Positions 50,209-58,766 are shown, counted from the first letter of the stretch. The stretch is DNA of 64,000 bases from Alphaproteobacteria bacterium (GCA_020632795.1 JACKEV010000021.1:124001-188000); one strand, 5' to 3'. Notes: generated from the sequence alone by a model not told the origin. A program made the numbers and translations.

Positions 50209-51426
50209 CTACTCCGGGGGGGGCCCGATGAAGTCGACCACCGAGGCCCGGCGGCGCTCGATCTTGTCGATCATGTCCTGCTGGTAGGCCCGCACGTTGG
50301 ACCAGCTGTAGTTGCGGTTGGGGTCGGCCTCGGCGGCGTCGGCGATCTGCTCGCGGACCGTCTCGGCGAAGCCCAGCATGTCCTCCGACTCGGCCACCTG
50401 CAGCACGTCATAGACGATGAGGGCCCAGTCGTCGCGGCAGCTCTGCACCTCGCGGCAGCGGGCGGAGAGGTGGCCCGCGGCGCGGGCCTCGAAGTTGTCG
50501 TTGTAGTAGAAGGACTCGTCGACGCCGTGGGGGATGTAGACGAGCTTGCCGCGGGTCGGGTCGTCGTAGACGTGGCAGTCGTCCCCGGCGAAGCGGAAGG
50601 GGTAGGCGTCGAAGTTCATGACGATGCTGCCCGCCGCCCAGTACCGGTGGAAGGCCTCCCAGTCCAGGCGCTCACCGGCCAGGGCCACCGCGTCAGGGCC
50701 GGAGTTCTCCAGGGCGTCGGCCACCCACTGGAGGCCGGAGCGGTCACCCTCGCCCTCCTCGAGCTGGAAGTAGGTGTTGTTCTGGACGTAGGCGTCGGTG
50801 TAGTCGCCGTCGTGCTGCTCGTACAGCGAGCCGGAGGTGTCCTCGAACCAGCGCCCCAGGAAGACGTCGTCGATGGTGTCCAGCAGCGCGAACAGGCCGT
50901 ACAGCTCGCCGTTGAGGTGGACGATGGCGTGGTTGGCGCGGGACGCCGGAACGCCGGCCTTGCGGTAGAGCCAGTAGGCCACCCGCTCGTGCATCATGCT
51001 GTAGTCTTCATTCATCGCGTTGAGGGTCAGCCCCTTGAGGCCCAGGAAGCGCCCCGGGCCGCCCTCGTAGCGGTTGAAGTCCAGCTTGAGCGAGGACTTC
51101 TGGTTGATCGGCCGCCAGGAGTTCTCGCCCTTGGTGCGCACGCCGATGGGCTCGTAGCGCACGCCGTCGTAGATGAGCGTGCCCTCAACGTATTCGTAGG
51201 GGTTGCGCTGCAGGGCGTTGTAGGAGCTGCTGGACAGCTCCAGCTCCAGGACCGGCATGCGGCTCTGGTCGAACAGCACGTCGCTGTCGCTGGGGGTGCC
51301 GGGGATGTCCTCGATGTCCGTGTCGCCGACCAGCGTGTGGGAGTCGTCGATCGAGGCCGGACCGCTGTCATCGACCTTGATGGAGACCGGACCGCAGCCC
51401 ACCGCCAGGATGAGCGGCCACATCAC
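50209..51426 (-). CDS. CotH kinase family lipoprotein
   Basis: 405 residues; signal with lipobox AVGC (Cys at 11) and an Asp/Thr stalk. The CotH pattern follows: MPVLELELSSSSYNALQRNP, IGVRTKGENSWRPINQKSSL, KLDFNRYEGGPGRFLGLKGL, TLNAMNEDYSMMHERVAYWL, ANHAIVHLNGELYGLFALLD and NFDAYPFRFAGDDCHVYDDP then IPHGVDESF. CotH proteins are atypical kinases that phosphorylate spore coat or surface proteins. A lipidated version outside a spore former points to surface phosphorylation. It overlaps the lamin-tail lipoprotein gene by 4 bp. Confidence 0.92.
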   Translation of the reverse strand: MMWPLILAVGCGPVSIKVDDSGPASIDDSHTLVGDTDIEDIPGTPSDSDVLFDQSRMPVLELELSSSSYNALQRNPYEYVEGTLIYDGVRYEPIGVRTKGENSWRPINQKSSLKLDFNRYEGGPGRFLGLKGLTLNAMNEDYSMMHERVAYWLYRKAGVPASRANHAIVHLNGELYGLFALLDTIDDVFLGRWFEDTSGSLYEQHDGDYTDAYVQNNTYFQLEEGEGDRSGLQWVADALENSGPDAVALAGERLDWEAFHRYWAAGSIVMNFDAYPFRFAGDDCHVYDDPTRGKLVYIPHGVDESFYYNDNFEARAAGHLSARCREVQSCRDDWALIVYDVLQVAESEDMLGFAETVREQIADAAEADPNRNYSWSNVRAYQQDMIDKIERRRASVVDFIGPPPE

Positions 51427-51983
51427 GGTGCCTCGGAGGGGTTCGACGCGCCGGGGGTGGCGTCGGCGGTGAGGGAGAACTCACCGCCGTTCGGGATGCG
51501 GGCGGCGGAGTAGTCGGTGACCTGATCGGTGTACGTGATCTGATCCAGGGGCACGCCCTCGGGGCTGAACAGGCCGATCGCGTCCTCCTCGCGGTTGAGC
51601 TTGAAGCCCAGGTGCTCGTCGCCCAGCTCCGGGTCTCCGTCGGCGTAGAGCAGCAGGAAGCCGCCCGCCGGGACCGAGAGGTCGCCCAGCGTGTGCTTGT
51701 CGGGCTCCTCCAGGTCGTCGGAGATCGTGAAGTCCTCCAGGTCCACCGACACGTCCGCGGGGTTGTAGATCTCGATCCAGTCGGGGGTCCAGGGGTCCTC
51801 GGGATCCGACTCGTCGAACACCCAGGCGCTGTTGGACGCCATGAACTCGTTGATGAAGAGCGTGATGTCCGTGGTCGGCTGGGTGTCGTTGGTGTCGTCG
51901 AGGGTGGTCAGCCCCGAGTCGTCACCGAGCTTGGGGGAGCCGCAGGCGACGAGGGTCAGGACGAGCAGGGTCAGGGTGTGCAT
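51423..51983 (-). CDS. lamin-tail-domain lipoprotein (copy 2)
   Basis: 186 residues. Lipobox LVAC, Asp/Thr linker, then the LTD pattern: TLFINEFMASNSAWVFDESD, DWIEIYNPADVSVDLEDFTI, SVPAGGFLLLYADGDPELGD. LTD domains are Ig-like beta sandwiches common in secreted bacterial proteins, often with CotH. It is clearly a paralogue of the LTD lipoprotein at 56735-57226. Its 5' end carries a short tandem repeat covering the ribosome-binding region. Confidence 0.9.
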   Translation of the reverse strand: MHTLTLLVLTLVACGSPKLGDDSGLTTLDDTNDTQPTTDITLFINEFMASNSAWVFDESDPEDPWTPDWIEIYNPADVSVDLEDFTISDDLEEPDKHTLGDLSVPAGGFLLLYADGDPELGDEHLGFKLNREEDAIGLFSPEGVPLDQITYTDQVTDYSAARIPNGGEFSLTADATPGASNPSEAP

Positions 51984-52013
51984 TCAGGGTGCCTTTCAGG
52001 GTGCCTTTCAGGG
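51983..52013. repeat. 12-bp tandem repeat spanning stop, gap and start codon
   Basis: Unit TTCAGGGTGCCT repeated 2.6 times. On the reverse strand each unit carries CCCTGA and AAAGG, so the stop codon of the beta-helix gene and the likely ribosome-binding site of the LTD gene have both been duplicated. The whole intergenic gap (24 bp) is made of it. Confidence 0.8.
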
Positions 52014-54008
52014 GGCGTCAGGGCCGCCATGCAGGCCCATGTCGGAGCGGCTGCCGTCCTGGTCGCGGATGTTCGGGTCGCCCGCGTCGACGCAGGGGCT
52101 GGACGGGTCCAGCTCGAAGCCGCTGGTGAACAGGGGATCATCGGAGATGTTGCCGTCGACGCCGATGGGGTTCGACACGGTGGAGCCGATGGAGGAGTAG
52201 TCGAAGATGTCACTGTATCGGATGCCGATCTCGCCGTCGTCTTCGAGCAGGAACAGCGGGCCGCCGGAGTTGCCGGACAGGATGGCGTTGTTCACGACCA
52301 CCACGCCCTCCAGCTTGGCGGCGATGGCGGCGGCGCCGGGGCCCTCGTTGTCCACCATGACCACGTTGGCCATGTCCACGTCGCCGGCCTTGACGTAGGC
52401 CACGCCGCCGTCGTCGCTGGCGTTGTTGTCGATGAACGCGAGGTTGCGGAGGCGGAGCACGCTGCGCTGGTAGTAGTCCTCCTGGCCGCCCACGTCCTCG
52501 GGGTCACGGTAGACCAGCTCGGTGCAGATGCCCGCGCCGTCGTCGGCGTTGTTGTCCTGGATGGTCAGGTTCTCGAGGGTGACCCGGTAGGGGTTGTTGT
52601 CGAAGGCCAGCGCGCCGCCGCAGTCGCCTGCGGTGTTGCCCTCGAAGTGGGAGTCGGAGATGGTGAAGCTCCGCTCGGTGCGCCAGTTGTGCAGCCCGCC
52701 GCCCCGGTAGGCCTGGTTGTTGAGGAACGTGCTGTCGGTGACCGCCGTGCTGTCGTTGTCCAGCTCGAGGCCGCCGCCCGCGTCGCCGGTGCGGTTGCCC
52801 TCGATGTGGTTGTTCACGAAGGTGTGGTGGGAGTGGGAGAGCTTGGCTCCGCCGCCGTCGTCGTTGGCGACGTTGTTGAGGATCTGGTTGCCCGTGATCG
52901 TGCTGTTGCCGACGTACAGGCGCAGCCCACCGGCGTCGTCGGCCGCCTCGTTGCCCTCGATGAGGTTGTCGGTGATCTGGGCGTTGGCGTAGTTGAAGTA
53001 CAGGCCCGCGCCGTCCTCGTCGCAGCGGTTGTCGAGCACCTCGTTGGCGTCCACCGAGGGGGAGCCCCGGTAGAAGAACGCGCCGCCGCCGTTGTAGCCG
53101 GTGTGGTTCTCGGCGATGACGTTGCCGCGCACCAGGCTGTTCGCCCCCATCCAGAGGCCGCCGCCGCCGCTGCCCGCGCCCCACAGCTCCTCGTCGGTGG
53201 TCAGGGCATCGTTTCCGCGGATCTCGTTGTCCACGACGTCGACGTCGCCGTTGTAGATGAACAGGCCGCCGCCCTCGTCGCCGACGTTGCCCTCGATCAG
53301 GCTGTTGCTGACCGCGCCGTGGCTGCCCTCCAGGTACAGCCCGCCGCCCCGCCCGCCGGCCGTGTTGGCGGTGACGACCGACAGCTCGAGGGTGATGTCG
53401 CAGTCGTCGCCAGCGAGCCCGCCGCCGTGGGTCTCGGCGGTGTTGCCGCCGATGAGCGAGGTGGTGAGGGTCAGCTCGGCGTCGTCGCAGTAGACGCCGC
53501 CGCCGGACGTGGCGACGCCGCCGGTGATGGTGAGGCCCTCGATCACCACCTCGGCGCGGGAGCCGACGGTGATCACGGGGGAGCCCGCCTCGGCGGCCTC
53601 CACGACGGTCTCGGCGGCGCCCTCGAGCCCGATGAGGGTCACCTCACGCCCGCTCAGATCGAGGTTCTCGGCGTAGGTGCCGGGGCAGATGAGCACGACG
53701 CCGCCGTCGGGGGCCTCGTCCACCGCGTCCTGGATGACCTCGTGGGCGCCCTCGCAGACGTCGATCTCGTCGGTGTAGCCGTCGCAGTCGTTGTCCACAC
53801 CGTCCTGGCCGTCCTCGGCGTCCGGGTTGATGGTGTCGTCGGTGTCGTCGCAGTCCTCGTCTGTGGAGAAGCCGTCCCCATCGAGATCATCGGGGTCTTC
53901 GGGTACAACGCCCCCGTCATCGCCGGTGTCACCCAGGTCGATCTTCACCGAGTTGCCGTCACAGGCGATGAGCAGAGCGAGCGAGATGGCAGGAATGTAC
54001 CGGGTCAT
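52008..54008 (-). CDS. MopE-type Asp-rich and right-handed beta-helix lipoprotein
   Basis: 666 residues with lipobox LIAC. Residues 35-80 have the Asp-rich repeat DLDGDGFSTDEDCDDTDDTI and GVDNDCDGYTDEID, as in MopE/Myxococcota metal-binding repeats. After about residue 95 there is a pectate-lyase-type beta helix: VLICPGTYAENLDLSGREVT, then units such as NTAETHGGGLAGDDCDITLE and LIEGNVGDEGGGLFIYNGDV. This is the choice-of-anchor/parallel beta-helix surface protein type. It lies between the CotH/LTD pair and the DUF4956/VTC genes on the same strand. Confidence 0.9.
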   Translation of the reverse strand: MTRYIPAISLALLIACDGNSVKIDLGDTGDDGGVVPEDPDDLDGDGFSTDEDCDDTDDTINPDAEDGQDGVDNDCDGYTDEIDVCEGAHEVIQDAVDEAPDGGVVLICPGTYAENLDLSGREVTLIGLEGAAETVVEAAEAGSPVITVGSRAEVVIEGLTITGGVATSGGGVYCDDAELTLTTSLIGGNTAETHGGGLAGDDCDITLELSVVTANTAGGRGGGLYLEGSHGAVSNSLIEGNVGDEGGGLFIYNGDVDVVDNEIRGNDALTTDEELWGAGSGGGGLWMGANSLVRGNVIAENHTGYNGGGAFFYRGSPSVDANEVLDNRCDEDGAGLYFNYANAQITDNLIEGNEAADDAGGLRLYVGNSTITGNQILNNVANDDGGGAKLSHSHHTFVNNHIEGNRTGDAGGGLELDNDSTAVTDSTFLNNQAYRGGGLHNWRTERSFTISDSHFEGNTAGDCGGALAFDNNPYRVTLENLTIQDNNADDGAGICTELVYRDPEDVGGQEDYYQRSVLRLRNLAFIDNNASDDGGVAYVKAGDVDMANVVMVDNEGPGAAAIAAKLEGVVVVNNAILSGNSGGPLFLLEDDGEIGIRYSDIFDYSSIGSTVSNPIGVDGNISDDPLFTSGFELDPSSPCVDAGDPNIRDQDGSRSDMGLHGGPDAP

Positions 54009-54099
54009 GGAGCGCTCCCTGGAGCGAGGGGGGCCTTGGATGTTACGACACGGTGTCCGAGGTCGGCTGTCAGTTTTTCATTAAGCGGATGTCAGGACC

Positions 54100-54789
54100 T
54101 CAATCTTCAATGCCTGCGCGCTCTTCGTCCTCCGTGAAGACCACCCGCTCCACGCCGCCGGACTCGGACAGCGCGCGCATCATCTCGGGGAGCTGCTCGT
54201 CGTCCTTGAGCCGCACGCGGTAGCGGTAGGACATCGTCTCGCCGAAGCGCAGGCTGCGCGCCTCCTCCAGCCAGCGCTCGCTGGTGTAGCGGTCGAGGAT
54301 CTGGCGCACGCCGTCCTCGGCCTTCTCGTAGGCGGCCAGATCGCAGCGGATGCTGCGGCTGGGGGCGCCGCCGCCGAACCCGGGCAGCAGCCGCAGGGCG
54401 AGCACCGAGAGGGAGATCACCGTCGTGCCGATGACCGCCACCCGGGTCGCCCCCACGCCGCAGGCGATGCCGGTGGCCAGGGAGAAGAAGACAAACGTGA
54501 TGTCCCAGGGGCTGCGCAGCCGGGTGCGGAAGCGGATGATCGCCAGCGCCCCCACCAGGGAGAAGGCCCGCGCCACGTTGTTGCCGATGACCATCATGAC
54601 CATCGCCGCGATCATCGCCAGCAGCACCAGGGACGCCTGCATCGCCGGGGAGATCAGCCGCCGGCCCACGCTGACCCGGTACACCCCCATCACCGCCAGG
54701 CCCAGCAGCAGCGTGACGAGAAGGTTGGTGAACACCTCGGCGGCGCCCAGCGGGGTGCCCGAGTCCAGGGCCAGGACCAGCTCGTTCAT
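54100..54789 (-). CDS. DUF4956 membrane protein
   Basis: 229 residues with four hydrophobic segments up to residue 135 (VFTNLLVTLLLGLAVMGVYR, ASLVLLAMIAAMVMMVIGNN) and the DUF4956 signature NNVARAFSLVGALAIIRFRT then DITFVFFSLATGIACGVG. A cytosolic domain of about 90 residues follows. The family is known to sit beside VTC and CotH genes in bacteria; its action is undefined. It overlaps the VTC gene by 4 bp. Confidence 0.92.
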   Translation of the reverse strand: MNELVLALDSGTPLGAAEVFTNLLVTLLLGLAVMGVYRVSVGRRLISPAMQASLVLLAMIAAMVMMVIGNNVARAFSLVGALAIIRFRTRLRSPWDITFVFFSLATGIACGVGATRVAVIGTTVISLSVLALRLLPGFGGGAPSRSIRCDLAAYEKAEDGVRQILDRYTSERWLEEARSLRFGETMSYRYRVRLKDDEQLPEMMRALSESGGVERVVFTEDEERAGIED

Positions 54790-55673
54790 GGGCAGGCCTC
54801 GGCGCGGCGCGGCGCGGCGTCGGCGCGCCAGTCGCCGGCCCGGGCGCCGAAGCTGCGGCGGGCGAAGGCGCCGATCCGGCGCAGGGGGTAGGGCGTGAAG
54901 AAGCGCAGCTCACGGGCGTGCCCGCCGCGGAACCCCAGGGCGACGCTGAGCCCGAACTTGGAGATCGGCACGGCGCGCAGGCCCAGGGCCGCGCAGATGC
55001 GTCGCATCCAGAGGGGGCGGTGGGCGCGGAACTTCATCTCCAGCACCACCCAGTCCCGGGGGATGAGGTCGACGTCCGGGGCGGCGTAGAGATCCAGGGA
55101 CGTCGGGCAGGTCGTGGCGCAGACGTCCCGGTCGATGGTCAGGCGGCAGGCGGGGTCGTCGAGGGCGGTGTAGACCTCCCGAACGTAGTGCACGACCGAG
55201 ACGGGGCGGCGGCCGTCGCCGACCACCCGCCGATCGAAGTCGCGGTAGGCGAAGCGATCCTTGGGGCGCAGGCCGGGCGCCAGCGCCCGCCACGGCGTGG
55301 GCCCCGGCGCCGCGTCCCAGCCTTCCGTGTTGCCGATGAGCGCGCGGGCCTTGACCACCCGGTCGTCCAGCTTGCGCTTGTTCTCCAGGAAGACGGGCTG
55401 CTCCTCTCCGCGGTGGCCGTAGGTGCGCACCCGCAGCCGGTCGCGGATCGAGCGCTCCGCGAGGCGCTCGAAGTAGTCGCGCAGGGTGGGGCGCTCGCCG
55501 TCGAAGGTGTCGTAGTAGAGGCTGTGGACCTCGTAGCCGTGGGCGTCGGCGCCGATGGAGCGCGCCTTGCGGTCGGGGATGGTGTGCGGCGCGGTGAGGT
55601 CCATCAGCTCGCTGCGGCGGGACAGCGGCAGGGCGTACTTGAACTCGTAGCGCCCCTCGTCCCACCCGGTCAT
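54786..55673 (-). CDS. VTC-domain protein (polyphosphate polymerase-like)
   Basis: 295 residues with the triphosphate-tunnel pattern of VTC domains: GRYEFKYALPLSRRSELMDL, SLYYDTFDGERPTLRDYFER, RLRVRTYGHRGEEQPVFLEN then KRKLDDRVVKARALIG, VVLEMKFRAHRPLWMRRICA and ISKFGLSVALGF. Several tunnel Arg/Lys/Glu residues (FEFKY-type start, LENK, LEMKF, SKF) are intact, so inorganic polyphosphate synthesis or polyphosphate handling is plausible. No signal peptide; probably acts on the cytosolic face next to DUF4956. It overlaps the HlyD-like gene by 4 bp. Confidence 0.92.
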   Translation of the reverse strand: MTGWDEGRYEFKYALPLSRRSELMDLTAPHTIPDRKARSIGADAHGYEVHSLYYDTFDGERPTLRDYFERLAERSIRDRLRVRTYGHRGEEQPVFLENKRKLDDRVVKARALIGNTEGWDAAPGPTPWRALAPGLRPKDRFAYRDFDRRVVGDGRRPVSVVHYVREVYTALDDPACRLTIDRDVCATTCPTSLDLYAAPDVDLIPRDWVVLEMKFRAHRPLWMRRICAALGLRAVPISKFGLSVALGFRGGHARELRFFTPYPLRRIGAFARRSFGARAGDWRADAAPRRAEACP

Positions 55674-56731
55674 GGGCCCACCGCCGCGAGGGCGCGGCCC
55701 AGCAGCTCGCGCGCCGGGGACACCTCCAGGGAGACCGTGCCGCTCATGCCCGGCCGCAGCCCTGCGCCCGGGTTGTCCAGCGTGGCGCAGGCCCAGAACA
55801 CCTGGCGCCCGTTGAGGGGGTGGGCGGCGTCGCTGATCGAGACCAGCTCGCCCTGCACCGGAGCGCTCGTGACGGCGGACGTGAACGTGACCTTGGCTCC
55901 AGGGGAGAGCTGCGGGCGCCAGGCCTGCTCGATGGGGAAGCGGGCGTGCAGGGCGTCGATGTCCATCACCTGCAGCACCTCAGGGGCGGTCCGCAGCGCC
56001 AGCACGCCGGAGATCGGGCTGACGATCGGCCGCTCGGTGAGGTCCTCCAGGATGTCGACCCGGGCGCTCAGGCCGGCGAGGCGGGCGTCGATCTCCGCGA
56101 GGGCCTCGGGCCGGTCGGCGGAGCGGGCCACGGCGACCCCGGCGCGGGCGAGGTCCAGCTCGGTCTGCATGACGTCGGCGCGCAGCCGGGCCTCCTGGAG
56201 CTGCAGCTCCGAGACGACCGACTGGCCGTCCAGCTTGAGCAGGCGGTCCACCGAGGCCAGCGCCTCGGCCTGGCGAGCCTCGGCCACCCGGACCCGGCGC
56301 AGGGCCTCGGTGACCTCCTCGTCCCGGGAGCCGGCGGTGAGCAGGGCGCGGCGGGACTCCAGCGCGACGATCTGGGCGCGCAGGTCGGCCAGCTCCTCCT
56401 GCAGGCGGGTGGAGGTCAGCACGGCCAGGCGCTGCCCCATCTCGACCCGGTCTCCCGTGGTGAGGCCCTCCGCGACGTGCAGGGCGACGACGTCACCGCG
56501 ATCCACCGCCACGGCGTCCTGCCAGCGCACCGTGGGGCCCTCGGGCTCGGGGCCGCCGCTCAAGGTCCACTGGTAGAGGCCGGGGGCCGGGGTGGAGAGG
56601 GTGAACAGGGTCTGGGCGCCGAGGATGGCGCGCTGCTCGGCCCGGTCGCCGCTCAACCAGGCCGCCAGCCCGAGCAGGGCCGCGACGGCGACCACCCCGA
56701 GCGCTGTGCTGAGGACACGCTGCCTGGTCAT
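55670..56731 (-). CDS. HlyD-like membrane fusion protein
   Basis: 353 residues. A single N-terminal membrane segment (VLSTALGVVAVAALLGLAAW), a barrel-sandwich start (DVVALHVAEGLTTGDRVEMG, QRLAVLTSTRLQEEL), a long coiled coil at about 120-250 and a returning lipoyl/beta-barrel part (ERPIVSPISGVLALRTAPEV, GLRPGMSGTVSLEVSPAREL). Periplasmic adaptor type. There is no exporter partner in the window. It is co-transcribed with VTC and DUF4956, which is not the usual HlyD context. Confidence 0.85.
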   Translation of the reverse strand: MTRQRVLSTALGVVAVAALLGLAAWLSGDRAEQRAILGAQTLFTLSTPAPGLYQWTLSGGPEPEGPTVRWQDAVAVDRGDVVALHVAEGLTTGDRVEMGQRLAVLTSTRLQEELADLRAQIVALESRRALLTAGSRDEEVTEALRRVRVAEARQAEALASVDRLLKLDGQSVVSELQLQEARLRADVMQTELDLARAGVAVARSADRPEALAEIDARLAGLSARVDILEDLTERPIVSPISGVLALRTAPEVLQVMDIDALHARFPIEQAWRPQLSPGAKVTFTSAVTSAPVQGELVSISDAAHPLNGRQVFWACATLDNPGAGLRPGMSGTVSLEVSPARELLGRALAAVGP

Positions 56732-56734
56732 CGT

Positions 56735-57226
56735 TCAGCGGTTCTCCTGGCCGGGGGAGGGGACGCTCAGCGTCTGCCACGCCCCGCCGTCCGGCACCCG
56801 CCCCCAGGACACGTCAGGCTCCTGGGGGCCGAACTCGACCCCGTCGATCACGCTCGGGTTGCCGTCGTCGTCGACGTACACCAGGGCGAGGCGCTCGCCG
56901 TCCTTGCTCAGCTTGAAGGAGAGGTGCCAGGCGCTGATCTGGGGCTCCTCGTCGGCCCACAACAGCAGGTGGCCGCCGGCCGGGACCACGATGTCGCCCA
57001 GGGCGTGCAGGGTGGGCTCGTTCAGGTCGTCGGTCATGTACAGGCCCGCGACGGAGACGTCCTCGTCGGCGGGGTTGTACAGCTCGACCCAGTCCGCGTA
57101 GCTGCCCTCCTCGTTGGGGATGGTCTCCTGGTTGCTGGCCATGAACTCGTTGAGCACCAGGTCGAGCCGCGGGTCGGCCTTGCAGCCGAGCGACAGGGGC
57201 AGGAGCCAGGGAATCCAGCGGGGCAT
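56735..57226 (-). CDS. lamin-tail-domain lipoprotein (copy 1)
   Basis: 163 residues, lipobox SLGC (Cys at 15), then the LTD: LDLVLNEFMASNQETIPNEE, DWVELYNPADEDVSVAGLYM, IVVPAGGHLLLWADEEPQIS. Shares NEFMASN, NPAD and VPAGG with copy 2 at 51423-51983. First gene of the reverse-strand run LTD-HlyD-VTC-DUF4956; stop lies 3 bp before the HlyD-like start. Confidence 0.88.
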   Translation of the reverse strand: MPRWIPWLLPLSLGCKADPRLDLVLNEFMASNQETIPNEEGSYADWVELYNPADEDVSVAGLYMTDDLNEPTLHALGDIVVPAGGHLLLWADEEPQISAWHLSFKLSKDGERLALVYVDDDGNPSVIDGVEFGPQEPDVSWGRVPDGGAWQTLSVPSPGQENR

Positions 57227-57271
57227 GGTGTCGGTTGCTCCACAGACGAGGCGTAGGATTGTGACATTGGG

Positions 57272-58432
57272 GTGACGGCGTGTCTATCGACCCGGCGTCA
57301 AGATGACGCTACGTTTGCTGACGCACAACCTCGGGCCACCACCGCCGTGATTCTGTCCATGCTGTTGAGCCAGGCCGCCTGGGGGGTCGAGGACGGGCGT
57401 TGCCACGCCTGGATGCCCGCCGAGCGGGTGGCCCGGATCGACCAGGACGCCCTCAACGAGCTGTCCGGGCTGGTCGCGAGCCGGGCGCACCCCGGCACGC
57501 TCTGGGCCCACAACGACGCCGGGGGCAGCGCCACCCTCTACGCGGTGGGGATCGACGGGGCCGACCAGGGGGCGTTCTTCCTCCCCGGGGCCGACAACGT
57601 CGACTGGGAGGACATCGCGGTGGGCCCCTGCGGCGCGGACGTCGACGCCTGCGCCTGCCTCTACATCGGCGACATCGGGGACAACGACGACGAGCGGGGC
57701 GGCGGGGTGATCTGGCGCGTGCCCGAGCCGATCCCCGGCGCGGGTGGCACGGGCCAGGGCGGCGTGCCCGAGGCCCTGCGCTTCCGCTACCCCGACGGCC
57801 CCCACGACGCCGAGGCGCTGCTCGTCGACCCCCTCACCGGCGAGGTCGCCGTCGTCACCAAGGAGAGCCCGGCGGGGGTCTACCTCTTCCCCCAGGCCCC
57901 CCCGGTGGCGGGCGCCGAGGTGGTCCTGACCCGCGCGGGCACCCTGGACCTCTCCGCGCTGGACGTGGACGAGACCGAGATCACCGGCGCCGACGTCTCG
58001 CCCCTGGGGGACCGGGTGGTGGTGCGCACCGACGCCGACGTGGTCCTCTTCCATCGGCCCGACGGCGGGGGGCTCGCCGAGACCCTGGCCAGCGCGGGCA
58101 GCCCCCTGCCCGGCCCCCCCGAGGAGGACGCCGAGGCGGTGGCGTTCACCCTGGACGGCCAGTCGCTCCTCCTGGCCGGGGAGTCCGAGCAGGCCGCGCT
58201 CTGGGCCATCGACTGCGTCAGCTTCGAGCCCTCCGAGGCCGACACCGCGGACCCGCTGGTGGCCTGCGACGGCCGGCGGTGCGGGTGCAGCGCAGCAGGG
58301 GGGCCCTCCGGGATGGCGATGGCGGCGGCGTTGTGGGGGATGCTCGCGCTGAAGCGGCGGCGTCGCGTACACTCGGGGCACCCCTGCGTCCGGAACGCCC
58401 CGAAGACGGAGAGATCCCATGTCCCTCGCTGA
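57272..58432 (+). CDS. exported protein with MYXO-CTERM-like tail
   Basis: Up to 386 residues; the start is uncertain. GTG at 57272 gives a charged leader before the hydrophobic segment VILSMLLSQAAWG; GTG at 57347 would leave only that segment. The body has phrases of a repetitive beta protein (LNELSGLVASRAHPGTLWAH, YIGDIGDNDDERGGGVIWRV, DAEALLVDPLTGEVAVVTKE), perhaps a propeller. The C-terminal part CGCSAAGGPSGMAMAAALWG then MLALKRRRR is a MYXO-CTERM-type signal, but the frame continues about 20 residues past the Arg cluster and overlaps the next gene by 14 bp. That extension is atypical; a sequencing error or lost stop is possible. Confidence 0.75.
   Translation: MTACLSTRRQDDATFADAQPRATTAVILSMLLSQAAWGVEDGRCHAWMPAERVARIDQDALNELSGLVASRAHPGTLWAHNDAGGSATLYAVGIDGADQGAFFLPGADNVDWEDIAVGPCGADVDACACLYIGDIGDNDDERGGGVIWRVPEPIPGAGGTGQGGVPEALRFRYPDGPHDAEALLVDPLTGEVAVVTKESPAGVYLFPQAPPVAGAEVVLTRAGTLDLSALDVDETEITGADVSPLGDRVVVRTDADVVLFHRPDGGGLAETLASAGSPLPGPPEEDAEAVAFTLDGQSLLLAGESEQAALWAIDCVSFEPSEADTADPLVACDGRRCGCSAAGGPSGMAMAAALWGMLALKRRRRVHSGHPCVRNAPKTERSHVPR
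57295..57309. promoter_or_regulatory. inverted repeat GCGTCA-AGA-TGACGC
   Basis: A perfect 6-3-6 inverted repeat 69 bp upstream of the LTD start (reverse) and 38 bp before the later possible start (57347) of the forward MYXO-CTERM-like gene. It could be an operator for either side. If the forward gene starts at 57272, the repeat is within its coding region. Confidence 0.35.
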
Positions 58433-58766
58433 CGCCCTGAAGAAGGTCCGGGATGACATCACCGACCTGACCGCCCTGGAGGTCCTCACCTTCACCGGCA
58501 CGCTGGAGCAGACCGAGTTCAACGGCGACGCGCTGGACTGGAACCGCTTCACCCCCAACTCCGAGCGCAGCACGCTCGTCCTGGTCGCGGCCACCCGCGT
58601 CCGGCCGAACATGGACGTCGTGAACTTCTACACGAACAACCCCGGCACGGAGACGCGGGAGGAGCTGATCGAGCTGCACCGCTCCGTGCTGGAGGTCGGC
58701 ATGCAGGTCCGCATGGACTTCATCAAGATGTTCAAGGACCAGATCCTGAGCCAGCTCACCGGATGA
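58419..58766 (+). CDS. hypothetical protein, 115 aa
   Basis: 115 residues from ATG at 58419, with GGAGAG upstream. No signal peptide. Helical start (LADALKKVRDDITDLTALEV), a beta-like middle (VLTFTGTLEQTEFNGDALDW, STLVLVAATRVRPNMDVVNF) and a helical end (REELIELHRSVLEVGMQVRM). No family recognised. It overlaps the peptidoglycan-binding-domain gene by 4 bp, so the two should be made together and may interact. Confidence 0.75.
   Translation: MSLADALKKVRDDITDLTALEVLTFTGTLEQTEFNGDALDWNRFTPNSERSTLVLVAATRVRPNMDVVNFYTNNPGTETREELIELHRSVLEVGMQVRMDFIKMFKDQILSQLTG

Noticed and set aside
50470..54137. Long forward frames opposite CotH and the beta-helix gene
   Set aside because: Val/Gly/Asp-rich shadows of low-complexity Asp-rich genes on the other strand.
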